Shown in pieces: positions 39,605 to 49,085 of a DNA stretch of 64,000 nt (positions within the stretch are counted from its first letter, which is position 1; each line of letters opens with the position of its first letter). Under the pieces are notes generated by a model. The model made no database searches. It was not told where the DNA came from and saw only the letters and a list, made by a program, of their open reading frames with translations. The stretch covers positions 1 through 64,000 of the forward strand of contig JADGEJ010000019.1 in the NCBI GenBank assembly GCA_016744435.1, read 5' to 3'. This DNA is from Lentibacter sp. GTDB lineage: Bacteria; Pseudomonadota; Alphaproteobacteria; Rhodobacterales; Rhodobacteraceae. Made by a program: the position numbers and the translations under genes.

Positions 39605-40320
39605 CCCCGCCCGATATAGGGCATTTTCGTTGCCATCAACGTCATGAATTGGACGTTGGCATTTAGCGGCAATGTAGCCATGCTAAACACTGCCTCCGCG
39701 ACATGGCTCACATCCATCATCTCTGGTGGACTGTCAGGCGTCAGCGCTGCGATACCCTCCAAAAGCTCGGTGCGCGCGTTGCCAATGTCGATCTGCCCGC
39801 AAGCAATGTCAAAGGCGCGCCCGTCAAGCGAGAGTGTCTTTGTGAGGCCGGTGATCGCATGTTTCGTCGTCGTATAGCCCACCGACATATCGCGCGGCGC
39901 ATGGGCCGAAACCGAGCCATTGTTGATGATGCGCCCCCCTTGTGGGGCTTGGCTGCGCATCTGTGCAAAGGCGGCGCGTGCCGCGTAGAACATGCCATTG
40001 AGGTTAACACTGACGATGTCTTGCCACTCGTCCACGCCAAGCTCGTCAATCAGTGCCGCGCGTCCGAAAGTGCCCGCATTGTTGAACAATACATCGAGCT
40101 GCCCCGCCTGTTGCGCGAAGGCTTTAACTGCGGCCTCTACAGAGGCAGCATCGCCCACATCAGCGGGCAAAACAGTAGCTTTTGTATGGCCCTGCGCGAC
40201 ATCTTCAAGCGCTTCGCGACGGCGCGCAAGCAGCCCCACATGCCAGCCCTCGTTAAGGAACTTCTCAGCCACGGCGCGGCCAATGCCTGCGCTTGCTCCG
40301 GTGATCAGGATCGAGCTCAT
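39601..40320 (-). CDS. SDR family oxidoreductase
   Basis: ITGASAGIGRAVAEKF; NNAGTFG; YTTTKHAI. Confidence 0.93.
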   Translation of the reverse strand: MSSILITGASAGIGRAVAEKFLNEGWHVGLLARRREALEDVAQGHTKATVLPADVGDAASVEAAVKAFAQQAGQLDVLFNNAGTFGRAALIDELGVDEWQDIVSVNLNGMFYAARAAFAQMRSQAPQGGRIINNGSVSAHAPRDMSVGYTTTKHAITGLTKTLSLDGRAFDIACGQIDIGNARTELLEGIAALTPDSPPEMMDVSHVAEAVFSMATLPLNANVQFMTLMATKMPYIGRG

Positions 40321-41843
40321 ATCTCTTCCACTTCCAGCTGAAGTTTCGCTTTTGGCACGATCAAATCAGAGGTGCTGAGCGGGGCGGAAGGCTTTGACAG
40401 ACGGTTGCGCACCACCCAGAACAGCCGCTCTTCTGCGCGCGTAATCGCCACGTAGGCCAGCCGCTTCCACAACGGTTGGCCCGCCTCAACCCGCCCCATC
40501 CGCGAGGCTGCGTAAAGGTCAGGCGCGAAGACTTGTACGTTCTCCCACTGCGAGCCTTGCGCCTTGTGAATAGTCACAGCAGCGCCGTGCAGAAAGGCCG
40601 CTCCCATACGGGCGGCAAAGGGGATAAACGGCTCTTCCTCATCGGGCATTTCGATTTTGACAATCGAGGCAGCAGAGACCTGCGGGTCTTCCGCGCCAAC
40701 CACATGCAAGCGCGAGAACCCCGGTTTGCGGCCTGGCCCAAGGTAAATAACCTGCGCGCCTTTGATAAGGCCACGCGCCTCCAGATCAAGCCGTTTCTTG
40801 CGGTGCTTCAAAGGCAGCTCAAGCCCGTCACATATGAGCGGCTCACCCTCAAGAAGCATGTCTTCTGGCGCGTCGTAAACCCGGCGAAAGGCGTTGATCA
40901 GGCGAATGCGCGTGGCGTTACGCCAAACCAGCACGGGGCTGCGGGCCATCAAGTCAACTTCGACACGTTGGCCCATCACCACCCGCTCATCCTTACGCGA
41001 GAAGCCTTCGATCATCCGCTCAAAATCTTCGAAACTTAGCTGCGGGTCGGCCAAGGCATGGGCCAGATCAAGGATCGGGTTTGTCGCTTCTTGACGGTGA
41101 ATGCGTTCAAGGTTGAGCACAGCAGGTTCGGGCAGTTTTTCAAACACCATCGCGCCCGACTGTTTAACAGGGGCAAGCTGTGCCGGGTCACCAAACAAGA
41201 TCAGGTTGGGGAAAATCTCTTTGAGATCTTCGAACTGTTTGTCATCCAGCATTGAGGCCTCGTCGATCATCCCGACATCAAGCTCTTCCTCGCGACGCTT
41301 CCAGCCGGTGATGAAGTCAGAGCCACGCAGACCAGCCGCTGCCATGGCACCGGGGATCGACTTGTTTGTCTGGTAAAATGCATGGGCACGGTCAAGGGCG
41401 ACGTCGGTTAACCCTTCAACATCGGGCCGCTCGCCCTGCCCTGTCAGCCACTCGGCGATGCGCTCATATTCGGGGTCATAGACGGGCGTGTAAAGGATCC
41501 GGTGGATCGTCGTCGCGGGCACACCACGCATGCGCAACACGCTGGCCGCCTTGTTTGTCGGAGCAAGGATGGCCAGCGTACGGCGGTCTTTGCGTTTGCG
41601 GCCCTCGTAGTCGCCCGAGATAACATCAACGCCCGCCTCCTCCATTGCGCGGTAGAGCTGGGCCAGCAGAAGTGTTTTGCCGCTGCCCGCCTTGCCGGTA
41701 ATCGCCAGAACACGCGGATTGATCGTCATGCTCGGCTGGGTCGTTCCCTCTTCAAGATCAATCCCCGAACTGCGCAGCAATTCTGTGACGTTGTCAAAGG
41801 CTTCGGCCTGATCTTCGGAGAGCTGTGGCGTGATGTCATTCAT
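40317..41843 (-). CDS. ATP-dependent DNA helicase (RecD/UvrD-like)
   Basis: GKAGSGKTLLLAQL; IDEASMLDDKQ; VTIHKAQGSQWENV; AYVAITRAEERLFWV. Confidence 0.9.
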   Translation of the reverse strand: MNDITPQLSEDQAEAFDNVTELLRSSGIDLEEGTTQPSMTINPRVLAITGKAGSGKTLLLAQLYRAMEEAGVDVISGDYEGRKRKDRRTLAILAPTNKAASVLRMRGVPATTIHRILYTPVYDPEYERIAEWLTGQGERPDVEGLTDVALDRAHAFYQTNKSIPGAMAAAGLRGSDFITGWKRREEELDVGMIDEASMLDDKQFEDLKEIFPNLILFGDPAQLAPVKQSGAMVFEKLPEPAVLNLERIHRQEATNPILDLAHALADPQLSFEDFERMIEGFSRKDERVVMGQRVEVDLMARSPVLVWRNATRIRLINAFRRVYDAPEDMLLEGEPLICDGLELPLKHRKKRLDLEARGLIKGAQVIYLGPGRKPGFSRLHVVGAEDPQVSAASIVKIEMPDEEEPFIPFAARMGAAFLHGAAVTIHKAQGSQWENVQVFAPDLYAASRMGRVEAGQPLWKRLAYVAITRAEERLFWVVRNRLSKPSAPLSTSDLIVPKAKLQLEVEEI

Positions 41844-41892
41844 GCGCCGACCCTACCGGATCAGCGCACAAGATAGAACGCCAAATCGCGCC

Positions 41893-42516
41893 TTAAGCCA
41901 CCGCGTTTAGGGGCCCGTACCGGCGTTGATACCACCAGTTTACCAAGTCCTCAGAAACGCCTGCGTTGGCCAGAAGCCGCGCTTTGGAAGCGGGTGTATG
42001 AGTCCAGAGGCCCACGCTGGTTTTGGCACGGCCAAGGCCGGCACTGCCAAGCACTTCAGGCGATGCACCCACCATCCGGTAAACGCGCTGCATTGGCGCG
42101 TCAAAAACCGCAACGAAGTGGTCAACACCGTGGCCTTTCATCAGCGCACTGCCCGCCAACATAAGGGCTGAGGCAATACGCGTGCTGCCCGAGGCTGACA
42201 GGCAAAAGCGGGTGCACTCCCATATGATCGGGCTTTGCAGAGGCACGCCATCTAGCAAGTGAAGGAAGTGCTCGTTAACCATGGTGCGCCCCGTCGTGGG
42301 CAAAAACCGCATCGAGCCGCCGTGACTGCCATCAGGCATTTCCCAGATCACATAGAGCGGGTTCAGCGCATCATACTGATCGCGCTCTTCACCACTTGCG
42401 CTTACTGTCACGTCCCATTTGAGACGGTCCCTAAACTGCCTTGCGCGGTCGCGAAACATAGTATGGCTCAGCTTTGGGTGCTCTTTCAGCTCGTCGGCTT
42501 GCAAAAATCGGATCAT
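41893..42516 (-). CDS. luxI: acyl-homoserine-lactone synthase (LuxI family)
   Basis: MFRDRARQFRDRLKWDV; YVIWE.....GSMRFLPTTGRTMVNEHF; WECTRFCL. Confidence 0.93.
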   Translation of the reverse strand: MIRFLQADELKEHPKLSHTMFRDRARQFRDRLKWDVTVSASGEERDQYDALNPLYVIWEMPDGSHGGSMRFLPTTGRTMVNEHFLHLLDGVPLQSPIIWECTRFCLSASGSTRIASALMLAGSALMKGHGVDHFVAVFDAPMQRVYRMVGASPEVLGSAGLGRAKTSVGLWTHTPASKARLLANAGVSEDLVNWWYQRRYGPLNAVA

Positions 42517-42563
42517 TCGGCCCTCCATTGATTATGGAGAACAGGGCTAATCGGGATTGGTTA

Positions 42564-42583
42564 ACGGTTTCGTTCGGAACCGT
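42564..42583. promoter_or_regulatory. candidate lux box
   Basis: 20-bp dyad ACGGTT-TCGTTCGG-AACCGT (16/20 symmetric), about 47 bp upstream of luxI start. Confidence 0.6.
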
Positions 42584-42604
42584 GCGCTGGCTTGAATGGG
42601 GCCT

Positions 42605-43333
42605 TTATATAACGATCAACCCGTGTTGAAGTGCGCGCGCCACGGCGTGGGTGGTGTTGGCCGCGCCCAGTTTGTGGCGCGCCGCCTCGATATAAACCCG
42701 TAAGGTATGCTCCGAAATCGACAGTGTGTCAGCGACTTGCGCACGGGAATATCCCATTGCCAGAAATGTCATCGCGTCAACTTCCCGCGGACTGAGCTGT
42801 GTGGCACTTTCCGGTGCGCGATCAGGTTCAAACTCCAGCGCTTTCTGGTTGAAGTAATGCGCCACCAAGATCAGCTCGCGGCGATTGGTCTCCATAAATG
42901 CAAACCAGGCTTCATCATCACATCGGTGGTTAACGGTAAACAAGGCAAACTGCCCGCTTGGGCCGCGGATCGGAACAGAGAACCCTTGATTCCCGATGCC
43001 GTGTTCAAGCGCGTCGGCAAGAAAACCGCGTGCCGCCTTGCTTGTCCAGTTGAGCTTCTTCCAATCAACTGGGGTGAAGCGCTGGTAGCAGCCCTGAACA
43101 ACAGGGTCGACGCGCAGGTAATCGCGCTCGACATAGCGTTGCACCCAAGCAGGGTCATAGGTGCCACATCCATATTGCTCACCCGCACTGCTCACCCAAT
43201 GGTAGACAATGTGGTCGACGTTGAAATAGTCACGCAGGTTCTCGGAAATTTCCTGCAGTTGCGTGAGTTCAGAGGCTTGCTCGAGAGCCTCCAAAATCAC
43301 GTTGAACAATACTGTCTGCTTCTTTCGCGCCAC
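42605..43333 (-). CDS. luxR: LuxR family transcriptional regulator (autoinducer-binding)
   Basis: Autoinducer-binding domain plus C-terminal HTH LSPREVDAMTFLAMGYSRAQVADTLSISEHTLRVYIEAARHKLGA. Confidence 0.93.
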   Translation of the reverse strand: MARKKQTVLFNVILEALEQASELTQLQEISENLRDYFNVDHIVYHWVSSAGEQYGCGTYDPAWVQRYVERDYLRVDPVVQGCYQRFTPVDWKKLNWTSKAARGFLADALEHGIGNQGFSVPIRGPSGQFALFTVNHRCDDEAWFAFMETNRRELILVAHYFNQKALEFEPDRAPESATQLSPREVDAMTFLAMGYSRAQVADTLSISEHTLRVYIEAARHKLGAANTTHAVARALQHGLIVI

Positions 43334-43490
43334 TCACTGCCCCCCCGGCAGACACGGATGCAAGCTCGCAGGCTGCGAGCAAAGATGTGTCTGCGAGCTG
43401 TTCAGCAAGGCTCGGCATGCCGTTGACCTTAGCGAAAGCTGTCAGATCATCCAATACGTCCAGTATCCACTCATTCTTCATAGGGATCAT
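43269..43490 (-). CDS. small conserved-looking protein upstream of luxR
   Basis: 73-aa ORF (MIPMKNEWILDVLDDLTAFAKVNGMPSLAEQLADTSLLA...), overlaps luxR by 65 nt, behind a CtrA-type box. Confidence 0.65.
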   Translation of the reverse strand: MIPMKNEWILDVLDDLTAFAKVNGMPSLAEQLADTSLLAACELASVSAGGAVSGAKEADSIVQRDFGGSRASL

Positions 43491-43500
43491 CGCCTTTGAG

Positions 43501-43521
43501 GTGTTAACGAAACATTAACAC
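43501..43521. promoter_or_regulatory. candidate CtrA box
   Basis: GTGTTAACGAAACATTAACAC: TTAA-N7-TTAA with 7-bp inverted arms; minus-strand reading TTAATGTTTCGTTAAC. Confidence 0.65.
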
Positions 43522-43611
43522 AACTCTAACATGCGACAAATTGGCTGAATATTCGCGAATAAATACTCCCCAATAATAGCGGGGCGACGATTTTTAAGCC
43601 TTTGAAGCATA

Positions 43612-43656
43612 TAGGCGAAAGAAAACCCGCGCCTCGAATGCCTCGAAACGCGGGTT
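43612..43656 (-). terminator. ccr terminator
   Basis: AACCCGCG...CGCGGGTT stem followed on the minus strand by TTCTTTC. Confidence 0.7.
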
Positions 43657-43675
43657 CGTAACAGTGCAGATTGAC

Positions 43676-44977
43676 TTACTTGCCAGCGGCAACCACGTCT
43701 TCAACGGTGCGCAGGCCCGTTTTGGGCGCTTGCACGAGCACGGCCATGTTGCCAGGCTTGTGCTCGTTGCGCAGCATCTTGGTGTGCGCCTGAGGAATCT
43801 CGTTCCAAGGGAATACTTCAGACATGCACGGATCAAGGCGGCGCTCGACCATCAGACGGTTGGCTGACGCGGCTTGCTTGAGGTTGGCAAAGTGGCTGCC
43901 CTGCAAACGCTTCTGGTGCATCCACATGTAGCGCACATCAAACGTGCAGTTGAAGCCCGAAGTGCCCGCGCAGATCACGACGATACCGCCTTTTTTCACC
44001 ACAAGTGTTGAAACGGGGAATGTCGCCTCGCCTGGGTGTTCAAACACCATGTCAACGCTCACGCCCTTGCCGGTGATGTCCCAGATCGCCTTGCCGAACT
44101 TGCGCGCTTCTTTTGTCCACGCAACATACTCGGGGCTGTTCACTTTTGGCAGCTGGCCCCAGCAGTTGAAATCTTTGCGGTTGATCACGCCTTTGGCGCC
44201 CTGATCCATCACAAACTGGCGTTTGCTTTCGTCCGAGATCACACCGATCGCATTTGCGCCCGCTGTATTCGCCAGCTGGATCGCGTATGAGCCGAGGCCG
44301 CCTGAAGCGCCCCAAACCAGAACGTTCTGGCCTGGCTTAAGCTCGTGCGGGTGGTGCCCAAAAAGCATCCGGTAAGCCGTGGCGAGTGTCAGCGTGTAGC
44401 AAGCACTCTCTTCCCACGTAAGGTGCTTTGGGCGCGGCATAAGCTGCTGTGCTTGCACTTTCGTGAACTGCGAGAACGAGCCATCGCCTGTTTCATAGCC
44501 CCAGATACGCTGTGAAGGAGAGAACATCGGATCACCGCCGTTACACTCTTCATCGTCGCCATCGTCTTGGTTGCAGTGGATCACAACCTCGTCGCCGACT
44601 TTCCAGTTTTTCACTTTGTCGCCAACTTTCCAGACGATGCCCGAAGCGTCAGAGCCCGCAATGTGGTAAGGGTCGCCGTGTACATCAAACGGGCTGATCG
44701 GCTCGCCGAGGCCGGCCCAAACGCCGTTGTAGTTAACGCCCGCGGCCATAACCAAAACCAGAACTTCGTGGCTGTCGATGTCCCAGACATCAACCACTTC
44801 CTCTTTGAAGCTTTGCTCTGGCTCGCCGTGGCGCTCACGGCGGATCGCCCATGCATACATCTGTTTGGGAACATGGCCGAGAGGGGGCATTTCGCCCACT
44901 TCGTAAAGGTCTTTTTTGGGTGCATCGTAAGGCGCAATGCCTGTTTCGGTGTCCAAAGCCATCGTTGTAGTCTCCAT
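43676..44977 (-). CDS. ccr: crotonyl-CoA carboxylase/reductase
   Basis: MDR-family enzyme; YNGVWAGLGEPISPFDVHGDPYHIAGSDASG; RIWGYETGDGSFSQF. Confidence 0.97.
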   Translation of the reverse strand: METTTMALDTETGIAPYDAPKKDLYEVGEMPPLGHVPKQMYAWAIRRERHGEPEQSFKEEVVDVWDIDSHEVLVLVMAAGVNYNGVWAGLGEPISPFDVHGDPYHIAGSDASGIVWKVGDKVKNWKVGDEVVIHCNQDDGDDEECNGGDPMFSPSQRIWGYETGDGSFSQFTKVQAQQLMPRPKHLTWEESACYTLTLATAYRMLFGHHPHELKPGQNVLVWGASGGLGSYAIQLANTAGANAIGVISDESKRQFVMDQGAKGVINRKDFNCWGQLPKVNSPEYVAWTKEARKFGKAIWDITGKGVSVDMVFEHPGEATFPVSTLVVKKGGIVVICAGTSGFNCTFDVRYMWMHQKRLQGSHFANLKQAASANRLMVERRLDPCMSEVFPWNEIPQAHTKMLRNEHKPGNMAVLVQAPKTGLRTVEDVVAAGK

Positions 44978-45105
44978 GTTGCGCAGCCACGGCTTGTGCC
45001 GCAGTGCAGAATCTGAATTGCAGACCCGAAATATCACTCAGGCGAAACAATGCAATACCCGAAGGTGTATTTTTGTAATTTTATAACCTCGCAAGTGCAG
45101 AAAGA

Positions 45106-46452
45106 TCAGCCCTTCAGCAAGTGCCGGATCGAGGCGGCGTAATATCGGACCAGAGGCGCGCCTTCTTCTGTCACAACATAGCCAGTTTCTGTCTCCTCTA
45201 GCGCGCCGCGGCTAAGCAGGTTCTGGAGCCCATAGTCCGCCGCATAGCCCATGTCTTCGCGCGGCACATGGACATGCGCTTTGGGCATTGCCTCTGATAG
45301 CTCACGCAAACGCGCCTCATAGGCTGGCTTGCTCAGCGCGCCTTCTGCCGTTTCAAAGGCCAGCGCAGCCAAGGGCACGGGCAGCACCGGTACAACATCA
45401 CCGATCCGCGCCATCAGCCCCTCGGCCAGCGCCTGCACATCGCCCTTGTGCGACCGCAGCGACACCGGAGCACCAAAGCTCACAGCCGCATAGCCAAACC
45501 TGTGGTAGCGCCCGCGCAGCCGCCACCAGAGCAGCCGGAAAATGTAGCGCAGCACAACCGATATCTTGGCTTTAAAGCGTCGCGTGCCCGCCTGCCCCGC
45601 CGCGATCAGGATCTTGTCCTCAAACACCCGATCATAATTTATCGCCACGGGCACAAAGACAACATCGCGTGTCTCGGTGTCGTGGCCCTCCACGATATAC
45701 TTCAAAATCCCGATCTTCGGATCGGCAATCGCGCCGTCAAGCGACAGCCCCCCCTCGGGGAAGACAGCCTGTGTCACCCCGCCGTCTGTGGCCAAGCGCA
45801 CATAGCGTTGCAGCACCCTCCGATAAAGTGCCCCGCGTGATTTGCGGCGGATAAAGTAAGCGCCCATCGCCTTGATAAGCCGGCTCAGAGGCCAGACGCG
45901 GGCCCATTCTCCCACGGCATAGGCCAGCGTGCTTTGCTCGGCGGCAAGATATGTCACCAACACATAATCCATGTTGCTGCGGTGGTTCATCACAAAGACA
46001 ACCGTCGAGGATTTGTCGACACTGGCCAAAGGCTCGCGCGCATGGTGGCCTAGGCGCACGCGGTAAAGCGAGCGGCTCAGAAACCGCGCCAGCCTGATCG
46101 CAACCCCATAATAGAGCGTGGCACTAAAGGAGGGCACTATCTCGCGCGCATAGCGTTGCGCACGTTCAAACGCCACGTTCTGCGGCACGCCTTCGCTTTC
46201 GGCATGCTCTGCAATGGCGCGCGAGACTTGCTCGTCATAGATCAGCCGTTGGATCATATCATGGCGGCGCGCCAGCTTGAACGGCTCAATGGGCCGATCA
46301 AGTCGCTCGTTCAGCTTGGACACAGCCTTCTCCATCCTTCGGCGGAAAAACCAGCGCACCGAGGGAAACAGAAAATGCGAGGCAAATGTCACGGCTGCGA
46401 ACAGCAAGATGACTATCAGAAGCCAGAGATGAATTTCGACCATCTGAAACAT
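45106..46452 (-). CDS. glycerol-3-phosphate/lysophospholipid acyltransferase (PlsB-like)
   Basis: NHRSNMDYVL (H-x4-D) and FPEGGLSLDG motifs. Confidence 0.88.
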   Translation of the reverse strand: MFQMVEIHLWLLIVILLFAAVTFASHFLFPSVRWFFRRRMEKAVSKLNERLDRPIEPFKLARRHDMIQRLIYDEQVSRAIAEHAESEGVPQNVAFERAQRYAREIVPSFSATLYYGVAIRLARFLSRSLYRVRLGHHAREPLASVDKSSTVVFVMNHRSNMDYVLVTYLAAEQSTLAYAVGEWARVWPLSRLIKAMGAYFIRRKSRGALYRRVLQRYVRLATDGGVTQAVFPEGGLSLDGAIADPKIGILKYIVEGHDTETRDVVFVPVAINYDRVFEDKILIAAGQAGTRRFKAKISVVLRYIFRLLWWRLRGRYHRFGYAAVSFGAPVSLRSHKGDVQALAEGLMARIGDVVPVLPVPLAALAFETAEGALSKPAYEARLRELSEAMPKAHVHVPREDMGYAADYGLQNLLSRGALEETETGYVVTEEGAPLVRYYAASIRHLLKG

Positions 46453-46594
46453 GAGATATCTTTGCCAATAAGCTGGTTGCTTGCAAGAAACATGTGCATC
46501 TTGCCGCAACGCAGCGAATTGACGCGCCAGATAATTCCACGTATCTATCTTGCAACGTAACAAAATTACCGAAACTGATTCACGAGGCCGCCCC

Positions 46595-48562
46595 ATGTCG
46601 CAGACGCAGAAAGACCGCTCTTGGTTGATTAGAACCTACGCCGGACACTCGACAGCCGAAGCCTCAAACGCGCTTTACCGCTCCAACCTCGAGAAGGGCC
46701 AAACTGGCCTCTCAGTCGCCTTCGATCTGCCGACGCAGACAGGCTATGACAGCGACCACACACTTGCGCGCGGCGAAGTCGGCAAAGTTGGCGTGCCAGT
46801 GGCACACCTTGGCGACATGCGCGCTTTGTTCAAAAACATTCCGCTTGAGCAGATGAACACCTCGATGACGATCAACGCGACGGCGCCTTGGCTTTTGTCG
46901 CTCTACATCGCGGTTGCCGAAGAGCAAGGTGCTGACATTTCTCAGCTGCAAGGCACCGTGCAGAACGATCTCATCAAGGAATATCTCAGCCGTGGCACAT
47001 ACGTTTGCCCGCCTAAGCCCAGCCTCAAGATGATCGGCGATGTGGCCGAATACTGCTACACCCATGTTCCCAAATGGAACCCGATGAACGTCTGTTCTTA
47101 TCACTTGCAAGAAGCCGGCGCGACGCCAGAGCAGGAGCTGTCCTTCGCCCTTGCCACCGCTATCGCTGTGCTCGACGAGCTCAAGCCGCGCGTGCCTGCT
47201 GAAGACTTCCCCGCACTTTGCGGACGCATCTCTTTCTTCGTTAACGCGGGCATCCGCTTCGTCACCGAAATGTGCAAAATGCGCGCCTTCGTTGACCTTT
47301 GGGATGAGATCCTGCTTGAGCGTTACGGCGTTGAGAACCCCAAGTTCCGCCGCTTCCGCTATGGTGTGCAAGTCAACTCGCTTGGCCTCACCGAGCAGCA
47401 ACCTGAAAACAACGTCTACCGTATCCTGATCGAAATGCTCGCCGTCACGCTGTCCAAGAAAGCCCGCGCCCGCGCCGTGCAGCTCCCGGCTTGGAACGAA
47501 GCCCTTGGCCTGCCCCGCCCGTGGGATCAGCAGTGGTCAATGCGCATGCAACAGATCATGGCCTACGAGACAGACCTGCTTGAGTTTGACGACCTGTTTG
47601 ACAACAACCCAGCCGTTGACGCCAAAGTCGAGATGCTCAAAGAGGGTGCGCGCCACGAGTTGGCCAACCTTGATGGCATGGGCGGCGCGGTTGCCTCGAT
47701 CGACTACATGAAATCACGCCTTGTTGACTCAAACGCCGCCCGTTTGGGCCGCATTGAAGCGGGCGAAACCGTGGTTGTCGGTGTTAACAAGTGGACACAA
47801 ACTGAGCCATCACCTTTGATGAGCGAAGATGGCGGCATCATGGTCGTTGATCCCGCGACAGAAGCTGAGCAAATCAGCCGCCTGAACGAATGGCGCGGCA
47901 GCCGCGACAGTGCCGCCGTTGAAAAGGCGCTCGCCGCTCTGCGTGCCGACGCGCAAGCCGGCAAGAACATCATGCCGGCCTCTATCAAAGCCGCCAAAGC
48001 TGGCGCAACCACAGGCGAATGGGCTGAGCAAATGCGCGCCGTTCATGGCGAATACCGCGGGCCAACGGGCGTGTCAGCCTCACCCTCAAACAAAACCGAG
48101 GGCTTGGATGATTTGCGCTCTGCCGTTGACGTGATGTCAGACAAACTCGGCCGCCGCCTCAGCTTCCTGATCGGCAAACCGGGGCTTGACGGACACTCAA
48201 ACGGCGCTGAGCAGATCGCTTTCCGCGCCCGTGATTGCGGCATGGACATCGCCTATGATGGCATCCGCCTCACGCCCGAAGAGCTGGTGAAAACAGCACT
48301 GGAGAAAAAATCTCACGTTGTTGGCCTGTCGATCCTGTCTGGCTCGCACATCCCCCTCGTCGAAGAGTTGATGGAACGCATGGCCAAGGCTGGCTTGGCT
48401 GACACGCCTGTTGTTGTTGGCGGGATTATTCCCGATGACGACGCCGCGCGCCTGCTCGCGATGGGCGTTTCGCGAGTCTACACGCCGAAGGATTTCGAGC
48501 TCAACACCATCATGATGGACGTTGTCGAGCTGGCCGATCCAAAGCCCGAAGCCGCCGAATAG
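46595..48562 (+). CDS. ecm: ethylmalonyl-CoA mutase (MeaA-type)
   Basis: Methylmalonyl-CoA mutase fold; B12 motif GKPGLDGHSNGAEQIA; located by ccr. Confidence 0.93.
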   Translation: MSQTQKDRSWLIRTYAGHSTAEASNALYRSNLEKGQTGLSVAFDLPTQTGYDSDHTLARGEVGKVGVPVAHLGDMRALFKNIPLEQMNTSMTINATAPWLLSLYIAVAEEQGADISQLQGTVQNDLIKEYLSRGTYVCPPKPSLKMIGDVAEYCYTHVPKWNPMNVCSYHLQEAGATPEQELSFALATAIAVLDELKPRVPAEDFPALCGRISFFVNAGIRFVTEMCKMRAFVDLWDEILLERYGVENPKFRRFRYGVQVNSLGLTEQQPENNVYRILIEMLAVTLSKKARARAVQLPAWNEALGLPRPWDQQWSMRMQQIMAYETDLLEFDDLFDNNPAVDAKVEMLKEGARHELANLDGMGGAVASIDYMKSRLVDSNAARLGRIEAGETVVVGVNKWTQTEPSPLMSEDGGIMVVDPATEAEQISRLNEWRGSRDSAAVEKALAALRADAQAGKNIMPASIKAAKAGATTGEWAEQMRAVHGEYRGPTGVSASPSNKTEGLDDLRSAVDVMSDKLGRRLSFLIGKPGLDGHSNGAEQIAFRARDCGMDIAYDGIRLTPEELVKTALEKKSHVVGLSILSGSHIPLVEELMERMAKAGLADTPVVVGGIIPDDDAARLLAMGVSRVYTPKDFELNTIMMDVVELADPKPEAAE

Positions 48563-48616
48563 GGGCTTGCTGCGCAAATACAAGGTCAGGTTCCCCTGAC
48601 TTGGCCAAGCGCCTAA

Positions 48617-48653
48617 ACTGAAGCATTCAGTGAGCACACAACAAAGGTGCTCA
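48617..48653 (+). other. tandem 5'-UTR hairpins ending next to the ATG
   Basis: ACTGAA-GCA-TTCAGT directly followed by GAGCAC-ACAACAAAG-GTGCTC; the T at 48631 can also serve as the first base of a 7-bp second arm (TGAGCAC/GTGCTCA). Confidence 0.5.
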
Positions 48654-48654
48654 C

Positions 48655-49014
48655 ATGAAACGTTTTGTCCAAATCGTCGCCGTTCTGGCTCTTGGCGTCA
48701 GCCTTACAGCTTGCGACGTCGCTTACCCCGTCACCGTCATCGGCAAAGACGGCATGACATTTCGCGGCAGCGCCACCAACACCTTCCTTGAGGGGGGCTC
48801 GTTTCACGCCACCAATGGCACGTCAGTCTGCGTTGGCCAGTACAAACAGTATCAAGACATCAAAACTGTCAGCTTCCCCGTCAACTGCAACAACGGCCTC
48901 ACAGGCATCGGCACAGCGCATTTTGACAACGCTACTCACGGCTCAGGATTTGTGACAATGTCTGACGGCTCGCGCTGGCAGTTCTTGTTTGGCAAAGGAG
49001 CCGCGCGCATTTAA
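48655..49014 (+). CDS. hypothetical lipoprotein
   Basis: Signal peptide with lipobox [20 protein letters not shown]. Confidence 0.75.
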   Translation: MKRFVQIVAVLALGVSLTACDVAYPVTVIGKDGMTFRGSATNTFLEGGSFHATNGTSVCVGQYKQYQDIKTVSFPVNCNNGLTGIGTAHFDNATHGSGFVTMSDGSRWQFLFGKGAARI

Positions 49015-49085
49015 GCCATATCGCGTTGCAGAGCCCCGCAGTTTGGCCCTATCCTTGGCCAAACACCAAGCGAAAGGGCTCTGCC

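Noticed and set aside
44567-45016. 149-aa ORF opposite ccr
   Set aside because: Antisense shadow of a well-supported ccr gene.
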